From NCBI GenBank assembly GCA_002387325.1, contig DGIN01000101.1, positions 1 through 21,078 on the forward strand: a stretch of 21,078 nucleotides of DNA, written 5' to 3'. Of this stretch, positions 7,401 to 14,909 are shown one piece after another. Source of the DNA: Bacteroidales bacterium UBA4621. GTDB lineage: Bacteria > Bacteroidota > Bacteroidia > Bacteroidales > Paludibacteraceae. The position numbers were made by a program, and so were the translations under genes. The notes under the pieces were generated by a model. That model worked only from the letters and a program-made list of their open reading frames with translations, had not been told where the DNA came from and searched no databases. Position 1 is the first letter of the stretch, and every line of letters begins with the position of its first letter.

Positions 7401-8246
7401 ATGAAAACTAACTACGAGATTCGTTATGCAGCCAACCCTGTTGATGCCAAGAGTTACGACACGGAGCGTCTGCGCAAAGACTTTTTGATTGAGCGTGTAT
7501 TCGCCCCCAACGAGGTGAATATGGTTTACTCAATGTATGACCGAATGGTGGTAGGCGGTGCAATGCCGATAGGCGAGGTACTGCCGTTGGAAGCGATTGA
7601 TCCGCTCAAAGCCCCTTATTTTCTTACCCGCAGGGAGATGGGTATCTACAATGTGGGGCAAGGCATAGGTTTGGTACACGTGGACGGCAAGACGTTTGAA
7701 CTCGGCTACAAAGAGGCACTCTATCTGGGGCGCGGCGACAGACAAGTATCATTTGAGTCGGCAGACAGCAACAGCCCTGCACTATTCTATTTCCTTTCGG
7801 CTACTGCACACACCACTTACCCCGACAAGAAAGTTACGAAAGCGGACGCCGTGGTAGCGCATATGGGCAGTCTTGAGATGTCCAACGAGCGCGATATCAA
7901 CAAGATGATTGTCAATCAGGTGCTGCCGACCTGCCAACTGCAGATGGGTATGACCGAACTGGCACCGGGCAGCGTATGGAACACAATGCCGGCACATGTT
8001 CACAACCGCCGTATGGAAGCATATTTCTATTTCGAACTGCCGGAAGACCAGGCTATCTGCCACTTTATGGGTGAAGTAAACGAAACCCGCCATATCTGGA
8101 TGCGCGGAAACCAAGCCGTTCTCTCGCCCGAGTGGTCGATTCATAGTGCTGCAGCCACCCACAACTATACATTTATCTGGGGTATGGCAGGCGAGAACCT
8201 GGATTACGGAGACCAGGACTTCAGCAAAATAACCGACTTAAAATAA
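7401..8246 (+). CDS. kduI: 5-dehydro-4-deoxy-D-glucuronate isomerase
   Basis: A 281-residue cytosolic isomerase (EC 5.3.1.17). It converts 4-deoxy-L-threo-5-hexosulose uronate, formed from the unsaturated uronates released by polysaccharide lyases, into 3-deoxy-D-glycero-2,5-hexodiulosonate. Length and sequence match KduI end to end. The cupin zinc ligands are visible: H199 and H201 in PAHVH, E206 in RRMEAYFYF, and H248 in EWSIHSAAATHNY. The conserved GIYNVGQGIG and MGMTELAPGSVWNTMP stretches are also present. It is followed after 74 bp by kduD, which takes the next step. No phylum-type promoter is visible in the 68-bp gap upstream, which is mostly filled by a 7-bp repeat array. Confidence 0.96.
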   Translation: MKTNYEIRYAANPVDAKSYDTERLRKDFLIERVFAPNEVNMVYSMYDRMVVGGAMPIGEVLPLEAIDPLKAPYFLTRREMGIYNVGQGIGLVHVDGKTFELGYKEALYLGRGDRQVSFESADSNSPALFYFLSATAHTTYPDKKVTKADAVVAHMGSLEMSNERDINKMIVNQVLPTCQLQMGMTELAPGSVWNTMPAHVHNRRMEAYFYFELPEDQAICHFMGEVNETRHIWMRGNQAVLSPEWSIHSAAATHNYTFIWGMAGENLDYGDQDFSKITDLK

Positions 8247-8320
8247 AGTTTAACCGATAGTACAAAGAGGTGCTATCCTATAACCAAGATATAACTAACC
8301 ACAAACAAAATCATACAACA

Positions 8321-9124
8321 ATGAACAATCTTTTTTCTTTGGAAGGCAAGAACGCCTGGATTACAGGTGCGTCGTACGGCATTGGTTTCAACATTGCCAA
8401 AGCGTTTGTTGAGGCAGGTATCAAAAATATCATCTTCAACGACATCAACGAGGCGGCTCTTGAGCGCGGACTGAAGAACTACGCCGATGCGGGTATCACC
8501 AATGTCAAAGGCTATGTGTGCGATGTAACGAAAGAGGACGATGTAAAAGCCCTTGTAGAACAGATCCACAAAGAGGTAGGGCAGATTGATATTCTCGTAA
8601 ACAACGCGGGTATCATCAAGCGTATTCCGATGCACGAGATGAAGCGTGCCGATTTTCAACAGGTGATTGACGTGGATTTGGTAGCACCATTTATTGTCAG
8701 TTCCGCCGTATTGCCTGAGATGATGGAACGCCGCGAGGGCAAGATTATCAATATCTGCTCTATGATGTCGGAACTGGGTCGCGAGACGGTCAGTGCATAT
8801 GCCGCAGCCAAAGGCGGACTGAAGATGCTGACGCGCAACATCTGCTCCGAGTACGGATCATACAATATCCAGTGCAACGGTATCGGTCCGGGTTATATTG
8901 CAACCCCTCAAACGGCTCCGCTGCGTGAGATTCAGCCGGACGGCAGCCGTCATCCGTTTGACAAGTTTATCTGCGCCAAGACTCCTGCCGGTCGCTGGTT
9001 GGAGCCGAGCGAGTTGGGTGGTCCTGCCGTGTTCCTGGCTTCACACGCTTCGGACGCAGTGAACGGTCATATCCTCTATGTGGACGGCGGTATCCTTGCT
9101 TATATAGGGAAACAGCCGGAGTAA
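8321..9124 (+). CDS. kduD: 2-dehydro-3-deoxy-D-gluconate 5-dehydrogenase (SDR family)
   Basis: A 267-residue short-chain dehydrogenase (EC 1.1.1.127). It reduces the KduI product to 2-keto-3-deoxy-D-gluconate with NAD(P)H. SDR motifs are intact: TGASYGIG (15-22) for the nucleotide, NNAG (94-97), S147 in NICSMMS, and the catalytic Y160/K164 in SAYAAAKGG. The C-terminal VNGHILYVDGG is typical. The ATG at 8321 puts MNNLFSLEGKNAWITG at the expected family N terminus; an earlier in-frame start at 8270 adds a non-conserved polar tail. The assignment as KduD rather than a generic SDR rests on the adjacent kduI. Its stop codon lies within the first unit of a 7-bp array leading into the next gene. Confidence 0.93.
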   Translation: MNNLFSLEGKNAWITGASYGIGFNIAKAFVEAGIKNIIFNDINEAALERGLKNYADAGITNVKGYVCDVTKEDDVKALVEQIHKEVGQIDILVNNAGIIKRIPMHEMKRADFQQVIDVDLVAPFIVSSAVLPEMMERREGKIINICSMMSELGRETVSAYAAAKGGLKMLTRNICSEYGSYNIQCNGIGPGYIATPQTAPLREIQPDGSRHPFDKFICAKTPAGRWLEPSELGGPAVFLASHASDAVNGHILYVDGGILAYIGKQPE

Positions 9125-9155
9125 TTTGTAATTGGTAATTAGTAATTTGTAATTA
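9121..9155 (+). repeat. Five tandem 7-bp units linking kduD stop to next ATG
   Basis: Units of the form GTAATTN start at 9121, 9128, 9135, 9142 and 9149, with last bases T, G, A, T, A. The kduD stop TAA (9122-9124) is part of unit 1, and the final A of unit 5 (9155) is the first base of the next ATG. The 30-bp intergenic gap therefore consists entirely of repeat. Like the 7334-7368 array it spans exactly 35 bp and carries an AATT core. Confidence 0.92.
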
Positions 9156-10069
9156 TGAGGAAGTACCTCTATTTTATGGCATGTCTGTTTGTGTTGGCTG
9201 CTTGTCAGCCAACCGAGCAGGCTCGTGTCTATGGGCGTTATGTACCGGAGCGCAAAGACGATTTCGCATGGGAGAACGAGTATGCGGCTTTCCGTATGTA
9301 CGGACCTGCTTTGCTGCCCGAGAACCCGTCCAACGGGGTGGATCTGTGGCTCAAGGCGACGCCGGAATTGGTGGTAGATAGTTTTTACTACCGCGAGCAC
9401 GTTCTCGGTTTGCCCTACCATATCAACTACGGCAAAGGACTGGACTGCTACAAGGTGGCGCATACTGTCGGTTGCGGAGGATTGGCTATTGTGGCTGACA
9501 GCACGCTGTATGTAGGCGGTCCGTATTCTTCGTGGGAGATATTAGAGCAGACACCGGACAAGTTCGTATTCAAACTGACGTATGACAGTCTGTTGGTTTG
9601 CGACCAGATTATGGACGGCACTATTACTATCACAGCCGAGGCGGGGAAAATGCTCAACCGTGCCGATGTGGTAGTGAATTGCCGTACGAAGATACGCTTG
9701 CCGCAACTCTATGTGGGCGGTGGTATCTACCTGCACGACACGATTGACAACGTGATGCAATGTGCTAAATGCGGGGCTGTGGCTTATGCTGAAGACGCTT
9801 TGTCGGACAAGCAGGCTGCGCAGATGAACTTCGACTACAACGGTTCGACCTCGCAGGGACGTGATTATGTAGCCGTTATCACCCCCGGTGCTACCCGTCA
9901 GGAGATATTGGACGGCAGTCTGCTCTCGCTGCGCGAGTACCACGTAGGCGATACACTGACCTACTATTTCGGTGCATGCTGGAGCGAGTGGTCGGACGGC
10001 GAGAAGGCAATGCCAACCGACGAGAGTTGGTTTGAGGCGGTGCGCGATTTCGCCAAGACACTGAAATGA
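9155..10069 (+). CDS. DUF4861-family lipoprotein
   Basis: A 304-residue predicted lipoprotein. The signal peptide ends in the lipobox LAAC, with C17 as the lipidated residue. The rest resembles the DUF4861 family (WENEYAAFRMYGPAL, NGVDLWLK, GKGLDCYKVAHTVGCGG), which has a beta-rich fold. Members are often encoded near polysaccharide-lyase and uronate-utilisation genes in Bacteroidota, and here the gene directly follows kduI-kduD. That suggests a role in binding or processing uronate-containing glycans at the envelope. No catalytic activity can be assigned from sequence. Translation starts at the ATG formed by the last base of the 7-bp array. The family call is from recall of motif resemblance and deserves a profile check. 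Confidence 0.78.
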   Translation: MRKYLYFMACLFVLAACQPTEQARVYGRYVPERKDDFAWENEYAAFRMYGPALLPENPSNGVDLWLKATPELVVDSFYYREHVLGLPYHINYGKGLDCYKVAHTVGCGGLAIVADSTLYVGGPYSSWEILEQTPDKFVFKLTYDSLLVCDQIMDGTITITAEAGKMLNRADVVVNCRTKIRLPQLYVGGGIYLHDTIDNVMQCAKCGAVAYAEDALSDKQAAQMNFDYNGSTSQGRDYVAVITPGATRQEILDGSLLSLREYHVGDTLTYYFGACWSEWSDGEKAMPTDESWFEAVRDFAKTLK

Positions 10070-10196
10070 TAAAATACATAAACAAAACGGTGGCATAAAA
10101 ACAGCGTATCCTCTCGGTATCCACCCGACATCCACCTTACTTTTCTATACGGACGATACGGTGAATTTTATTTATGATTTTTATCAAATAAGCATA

Positions 10197-10306
10197 TAAT
10201 TATCCACGAATTAATCCTATAATACCACAGCAAGCAAAAGGAATTAATGGATAATTAATGGGGAATTATATGTTAATTAACGTCTAATTATACGATAATT
10301 AACGTT
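10197..10306 (+). repeat. Ten phased 11-bp units with AATTA core, abutting the GT9 start
   Basis: Reading in 11-bp steps from 10197, units at 10197, 10208, 10241, 10252, 10263, 10274, 10285 and 10296 all begin with T or G followed by AATTA. Units at 10219 and 10230 keep the spacing but have lost the core. The last six are uninterrupted, and the final unit ends two bases before the ATG at 10308. TAATTAACGT occurs identically in units 10274 and 10296. The tract is much richer in A+T than its neighbours. It fills most of the 238-bp gap; the rest (10070-10196) shows no gene and no phylum-type promoter. Confidence 0.88.
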
Positions 10307-10307
10307 T

Positions 10308-11306
10308 ATGACGTATTTAGTACTGCGTTTCTCTACGCTTGGCAATGTGGCGATGACGGTTCCCGTTATTGCATCGGTGAGCGCACTGCACCCCGATGAT
10401 GAGTTTATCGTGGTGGCGAAGAAACGGTTGAGTGCTATGTACTACGGGCTGCCCAACGTACACTTTCACGAGGCGGAACTGACCTCAACAGGGAGTCTGT
10501 TGCGTCTTTACAAAGACTTGAAGCAGTACAAGATAGATGCGGTGGTTGACTTGCAAAAAGTGCCCCGCACGTGGTTGCTGCGAATGCTATTTCGTCTGCG
10601 TGGAAGCCGCACCTATAGTGTGGACTATGGGCGGTGGAAAAAGTTTCTCATCACGGTGTGCGGTTTGCGCCTGTCGCAGCCGCTACCTACTGAGTTTGAG
10701 CGTTACAGAGCCGCTTTTGGCAAAGCGGGGTTGGAGAGCGACGACCATTTCACCGCCTTGTCGGTAAACGAACCCGCCCGACAAGCGGTGGCGGAGCAGT
10801 TCGGCGAGAAACACGGCAAATGGATTGGCATTGCCCCTTTTGCCAAATCGAAATCGAATATGCTGCCATACAGGGTAACGAAAGAGGTGATAGCCCGCCT
10901 ATCTTCGGAGCCCGAAACACGGCTGTTCCTGTTCGGAGCGGGACAGATAGAGTGCGAGATGCTCAGGCAGTGGGCAAGCGTTTTCCCCCGCACGACGAGT
11001 GTCGCCGGTCGGTTGCCGCTTGAGCAGGAGTTAGAACTGATGCGCCGTTTGGATTGTATGGTCTGTATGGACTCCGCCAACCAGCACCTCAGTTCGTTGG
11101 TCGGACTACGCGCCGTGAGTGTCTGGTGCGGCACCCATCCGAAATTAGGTTTTACGGGTTGGAAACAGGATACGAAAGATATTGTACAACTCGACCATAT
11201 AGCCTGCCGCCCGTGTACGTGCCACGGGACAAATAGTTGCCGCTACCGCAATTTTGCGTGCAGAGATATAGATGCAGAACAAATTATAAAACGAATATAT
11301 GAGTAA
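10308..11306 (+). CDS. Glycosyltransferase family 9 (heptosyltransferase-like)
   Basis: A 332-residue GT-B fold enzyme of family 9, which includes LPS heptosyltransferases WaaC/WaaF. Visible features are the N-terminal LRFSTLGNVAMTVPVIAS, the sugar-nucleotide side GRLPLEQELELMRRLDCMVCMDS followed by QHLSSLVGLRAVSVWCGTHP, and a C-terminal cysteine cluster (C300, C303, C305, C311, C318 in ACRPCTCHGTNSCRYRNFAC) common in Bacteroidota members. It should add a sugar to a lipid-linked or LPS core acceptor on the inner face of the membrane. Oddity: residue 13 is Asn (codon AAT), where the family normally has Asp, the proposed catalytic base of WaaC. The gene overlaps parA by 8 nt, so it heads the par run. 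Acceptor and donor are unknown. Confidence 0.88.
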   Translation: MTYLVLRFSTLGNVAMTVPVIASVSALHPDDEFIVVAKKRLSAMYYGLPNVHFHEAELTSTGSLLRLYKDLKQYKIDAVVDLQKVPRTWLLRMLFRLRGSRTYSVDYGRWKKFLITVCGLRLSQPLPTEFERYRAAFGKAGLESDDHFTALSVNEPARQAVAEQFGEKHGKWIGIAPFAKSKSNMLPYRVTKEVIARLSSEPETRLFLFGAGQIECEMLRQWASVFPRTTSVAGRLPLEQELELMRRLDCMVCMDSANQHLSSLVGLRAVSVWCGTHPKLGFTGWKQDTKDIVQLDHIACRPCTCHGTNSCRYRNFACRDIDAEQIIKRIYE

Positions 11307-12063
11307 AATTATTTCATTGGCAAACCAGAAAGGTGGTGTAGGAAAGACCACGACGTCGATCAACCTTGCCGCCGCTTTAGCACAACAGAAAAAGAAAGTG
11401 CTTCTCGTGGACGCTGACCCGCAGGCCAACGCCTCCTCGGGCTTGGGCATTGAGATACGCGACCTCGAGAATACGATTTACGAGTGCCTGATCAACGGTA
11501 TAGACCCGCATACGGCGGTTGTTCCGACATCGGTAGAGAACCTCTATTTGATACCGAGCCATATTGACCTTGTGGGCGCAGAGATAGAGATGCTCAATAT
11601 AGACAACCGCGAGACGCTGCTCAAGAATATATTATCGCAGGTACGCGCAGAATACGATTATATCTTGATAGACTGCTCTCCGTCGTTGGGGTTGATTACC
11701 GTAAATGCTCTCACGGCAAGCGACAGCGTGATAATACCCGTACAATGTGAGTTCTTCGCCCTTGAGGGTATTGCCAAACTGCTCAATACGATCAAGATCA
11801 TCAAATCGAAACTCAATCCGTCGTTGCAGATTGAGGGTTTCCTGCTGACGATGTACGACAACCGTTTGCGATTGAGCAACCAGGTGTACGAGGAGGTGAA
11901 ACGCCACTTTGGCGACTTGGTTTTCAACTCCGTCATCTCGCGTAATGTCCGCCTGAGCGAAGCACCGAGTCACGGTATGTCGGTACTGGAATATGACCCG
12001 CAGAGCAAAGGCGCACAAAACTATGTATCATTGGCCAAGGAACTGATTCGCCGCCAACAATAA
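11299..12063 (+). CDS. parA: Chromosome partitioning ATPase ParA/Soj
   Basis: A 254-residue cytosolic ParA-type ATPase. The deviant Walker A motif KGGVGKTTTS (11-20, signature K11 and K16) is present, followed by LLVDADPQANAS (Walker A', D38/D40) and LIDCSPSLG (Walker B, D125). The conserved SRNVRLSEAPSHG near 214-226 is diagnostic of chromosomal Soj/ParA. It binds DNA non-specifically as an ATP dimer and is stimulated by ParB, which drives origin segregation. Its ATG lies within the end of the GT9 gene (ATGAGTAA, 11299-11306), so translation is probably coupled. parB follows after 13 nt. Confidence 0.96.
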   Translation: MSKIISLANQKGGVGKTTTSINLAAALAQQKKKVLLVDADPQANASSGLGIEIRDLENTIYECLINGIDPHTAVVPTSVENLYLIPSHIDLVGAEIEMLNIDNRETLLKNILSQVRAEYDYILIDCSPSLGLITVNALTASDSVIIPVQCEFFALEGIAKLLNTIKIIKSKLNPSLQIEGFLLTMYDNRLRLSNQVYEEVKRHFGDLVFNSVISRNVRLSEAPSHGMSVLEYDPQSKGAQNYVSLAKELIRRQQ

Positions 12064-12076
12064 TAAACAGAGCATT

Positions 12077-12919
12077 ATGAAAAAGATGACAGGACTGGGG
12101 CGCGGTTTGGACGCCCTGATTGATACGACCCATGTGGATACCAACGGCGGGAGCAGCATCAGCGAGGTGGAACTGAGTAAGATAGTAGCCAACCCCGACC
12201 AGCCGCGTCGTAACTTCGACGAGGACGCCTTGGCGGAACTGGCGGACTCTATCCGCGAGCACGGCGTTATCTCGCCTATCACACTGCGCAAGAATGACGA
12301 CGGTACCTATATGATTATTGCGGGCGAGCGTCGTTTCCGTGCATCAAAGATGGCGGGACTCAACTCCATTCCCGCCTATATCCGTACCGCCAAAGACGAG
12401 CAGGTGATGGAATGGGCATTAATTGAGAACATTCAGCGCGAGGATCTGGACGCTATCGAGATAGCCCTTGCTTATCAGCGGCTAATGGACGAGTACCAAC
12501 TGACACAGGAGCGTATGTCGGAGCGTGTGGGCAAGAAACGCGCCACCGTGGCAAACTACCTGCGCCTGCTCAAACTGCCCGCCGAGATACAGATGGGTAT
12601 CAAGGAGAAAAAGATTGATATGGGACATGCGCGTGCTATCCTCGGTTCGCAATCTACCGAGCAGCAACTGGATCTCTATCAGCGCATTCTCTCCGAGGGG
12701 CTGTCCGTGCGCAAGGTGGAACAGTTGGTCAGCGAGGACAAACCGCAGAAACCCGCCAAAGCAAAAGCCGCCAAGAAAGAGAGCAACCCGCAGTATCTGC
12801 AACTGGAACAGCAACTCGGTGAGGCTATCGGCAAAAAAGTGAAGATTGCAGACGGCAAACTGACCATATTCTTCAACGGAGAGGAAGACCTCTATTCCAT
12901 ATTGGAGCGTTTACATTGA
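12077..12919 (+). CDS. parB: Chromosome partitioning protein ParB/Spo0J
   Basis: A 280-residue centromere-binding CTPase. The N-terminal GLGRGLDALI (6-15) would contact ParA. The CTP-binding/sliding-clamp region follows, with IREHGVISPITLRK (59-72), AGERRFRA (82-89) and ENIQREDLDAIEIA (117-130). The helix-turn-helix for parS recognition covers about 142-166, with LTQERMSERVGKKRATVANY. A Lys/Ala linker (223-236) leads to a C-terminal dimerisation segment (238-280). All hallmark motifs are intact. I found no good parS palindrome in the window, so its binding site lies elsewhere or has diverged. The stop codon overlaps the TTG start of the next gene. Confidence 0.96.
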   Translation: MKKMTGLGRGLDALIDTTHVDTNGGSSISEVELSKIVANPDQPRRNFDEDALAELADSIREHGVISPITLRKNDDGTYMIIAGERRFRASKMAGLNSIPAYIRTAKDEQVMEWALIENIQREDLDAIEIALAYQRLMDEYQLTQERMSERVGKKRATVANYLRLLKLPAEIQMGIKEKKIDMGHARAILGSQSTEQQLDLYQRILSEGLSVRKVEQLVSEDKPQKPAKAKAAKKESNPQYLQLEQQLGEAIGKKVKIADGKLTIFFNGEEDLYSILERLH

Positions 12920-13560
12920 AGCGTCTGCTGACCATATTGCTTGCCGTGGTTCCGTGCCTTGTATTGGCGCAGAACGATGTTATCTACCACACTCCCGACA
13001 CAACATCCGCCGATGAGGAACAGTACCGCTATTATGTAGATTTGACGCGGCATCCCGATGCGCTCAAGGCGGTTTGGCTGGGGGCTATTATACCCGGCGC
13101 AGGTCAGATTTACAACGGCAGTTACTGGAAACTGCCCATTGTCTATGGCGGACTGATGGGCTGCGGTTACGCTATTTCGCTCAACCAGTCGCGGTACAAC
13201 AGTTACAAGACCGCCTACCGCGACCTGTACAACGATGCACTGGCGGGATTGGTGACCAACGACCCTGCGAAGTCCTACAATGCCATTTTGCCGGAGGGCT
13301 ATGACATTGACCGTCTCGGCGGTGTAAGCAAATACACCTCCACCCTCCAAAACTGGCAGAGCAACTATCGCCGCTATCGCGATTTGAGTATCGTAGCCAC
13401 CATTGTTGTCTATGCCCTCTCGTTAGTAGATGCATACGTGGATGCCCAACTATTCGATTTTGATATTTCACCCGACCTCACACTCAATGTGAAACCGCAG
13501 ATTTACTACGACCTGCAGCAACAGCGCAGTGCTGAGGTAAAATTAGCCATAACATTTTGA
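12916..13560 (+). CDS. DUF5683 exported membrane protein, TTG start
   Basis: A 214-residue protein with a signal peptide (KRLLTILLAVVPCLVLA, cut before Q19). The DUF5683 core follows: HPDALKAVWLGAIIPGAGQIYNGSYWKLPIVYGGL, with hydrophobic segments around 52-90, and another near 155-175 (YRDLSIVATIVVYALSLVDAYVDAQLF). In Bacteroidota this family commonly sits directly after parB and before a lytic transglycosylase, exactly as here. Biochemical function is unknown. It starts with TTG at 12916, overlapping the parB stop in TTGA. Later Met codons would remove the signal peptide, so the TTG start is favoured. Confidence 0.85.
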   Translation: MKRLLTILLAVVPCLVLAQNDVIYHTPDTTSADEEQYRYYVDLTRHPDALKAVWLGAIIPGAGQIYNGSYWKLPIVYGGLMGCGYAISLNQSRYNSYKTAYRDLYNDALAGLVTNDPAKSYNAILPEGYDIDRLGGVSKYTSTLQNWQSNYRRYRDLSIVATIVVYALSLVDAYVDAQLFDFDISPDLTLNVKPQIYYDLQQQRSAEVKLAITF

Positions 13561-14909
13561 AAAAACACTTTCTATTCATATTGTGTGCGCTATGCACATG
13601 GGCGTATGCCGATGAAGCGGAACCTGCCTTGGAACCGGAATCACAGATAGCCGATTCGGTAGAGACTCTCCGCATTGACACTCTCGAGATAGATTCTATC
13701 GAGCAGATCATCGAGTCGATGGCAGACACGTTATCTTTGATCAACACGTTTTCACAACAATGGAGCGACACCTCTCTATCTGATATTGATTTCCGTATGA
13801 TGGAGTGGGCTATGGGGTGGCTTGACACTACGGAGTGTGAGGCATACAAAGATACCATAGTTCTGCCGGATTCCGTCTATAAAGCCCGCTTACAGGCTCT
13901 GCCATGCGTAGTGGAACTGCCCTACAACCAGATAGTAAGGAATTTTATATTGCGCTATGTACAGCGCGGGCAGAAGCAAGTGGCACGTATGAAGCGTATG
14001 TCGGAGTATTACTTCCCAATTTTTGAGGAGGCGTTAGATCGATATGGGTTGCCCTACGAATTGGAACTGATGCCTGTCATTGAATCTGCTCTCAACCCGC
14101 AGGCACATTCCCACATGGGTGCAGCAGGACTATGGCAGTTTATGCCTGCTACGGGAAAACGCTACGGATTGGAAATCAATTCCCTGGTGGATGAACGTAT
14201 GGATCCTGTCAAATCGACCGATGCGGCCTGCCGTTTTCTCAAAGCAATGTATGATGTGTTCCAAGATTGGAATCTTGCCATTGCCGCCTACAACTGCGGT
14301 TCAGGCAATGTCAGCAAAGCCATTCACCGTGCGGGAGGCAAACGCGATTTCTGGAGTATCTATCCCTATCTGCCCCGCGAAACACGCAGTTACCTGCCTA
14401 TCTTCATAGCCGCCAACTACGCAATGAACTACAGTGATGTACACGGGATTTGTCCTGCTCCATTGGAAAAGATTATGCTCACCGATACTATCCGCACCAC
14501 CCGCCGGCTGCACTTGGAACAGGTCTCTGCCAAATTGGATATTCCGATGGACGAACTGCGCCGTCTCAACCCGCAGTACGTGAGGGATATTTTGCCGGGA
14601 GGCACACCATACGCACTCTGTCTGCCCGCAGAAAAAACAGGGTTGTTCATTGAACGGCAAGACAGCATCTATGCCCACAAAGCAGACCAACTGATCAACA
14701 ACCGGCGTGCCGAAATAGAGATGGCAAAGGTAACTGACATCTCCGGTGCATACCGTGTGAACGGTGTTACCTATTATACCATCAAAAACGGTGATACGCT
14801 CGGTGGTATTGCGAGAAAGTTCCGTTGTTCCGTGAAGCAACTCAAGGCGTGGAACGGATTGAAAAACGACAATATCCGTGCCGGACGCAAACTGAAAATA
14901 TACAAGTAG
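13557..14909 (+). CDS. Lytic murein transglycosylase with LysM domain (MltD-like), TTG start
   Basis: A 450-residue exported enzyme that cleaves the MurNAc-GlcNAc bond of peptidoglycan to form 1,6-anhydro ends. It has a signal peptide at the N terminus (KKHFLFILCALCTWAYA), an acidic Ser/Thr-rich stretch to about 75, and the SLT/GH23 domain from about 150 to 310. The catalytic Glu is E176 in LMPVIESALNPQAHS, supported by MGAAGLWQFMPATGKRYGL (187-205) and AIAAYNCGSGN. A weak LysM-like segment (about 325-365) precedes a clear C-terminal LysM at 406-450 (YYTIKNGDTLGGIARKF to AGRKLKIYK). It starts with TTG inside a TTGA overlap with the DUF5683 stop. The coupling to parAB and DUF5683 is a conserved Bacteroidota arrangement. 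Confidence 0.92.
   Translation: MKKHFLFILCALCTWAYADEAEPALEPESQIADSVETLRIDTLEIDSIEQIIESMADTLSLINTFSQQWSDTSLSDIDFRMMEWAMGWLDTTECEAYKDTIVLPDSVYKARLQALPCVVELPYNQIVRNFILRYVQRGQKQVARMKRMSEYYFPIFEEALDRYGLPYELELMPVIESALNPQAHSHMGAAGLWQFMPATGKRYGLEINSLVDERMDPVKSTDAACRFLKAMYDVFQDWNLAIAAYNCGSGNVSKAIHRAGGKRDFWSIYPYLPRETRSYLPIFIAANYAMNYSDVHGICPAPLEKIMLTDTIRTTRRLHLEQVSAKLDIPMDELRRLNPQYVRDILPGGTPYALCLPAEKTGLFIERQDSIYAHKADQLINNRRAEIEMAKVTDISGAYRVNGVTYYTIKNGDTLGGIARKFRCSVKQLKAWNGLKNDNIRAGRKLKIYK

Noticed and set aside
7674..7685. CACGTG-centred sites resembling parS (here in kduI, and similar near 16558 in ychF)
   Set aside because: Only the core matches; the flanking arms are not palindromic, and both sites encode the same peptide VHVDG, which explains the likeness.
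8256..8277. Short inverted repeat GATAG/CTATC between kduI and kduD
   Set aside because: Only 5 bp with a 12-nt loop and no T tract; likely chance.
10197..10307. Possible replication origin: AT-rich, with a DnaA-box-like TTATCCACG at 10200-10208 and TTATCCATT on the minus strand at 10246-10254, near parAB
   Set aside because: TTATCCACG also occurs inside coding genes here (gldG, ychF). There is no cluster of boxes and no dnaA, dnaN, rpmH or mnmG nearby. GC-skew analysis of the genome would settle it.
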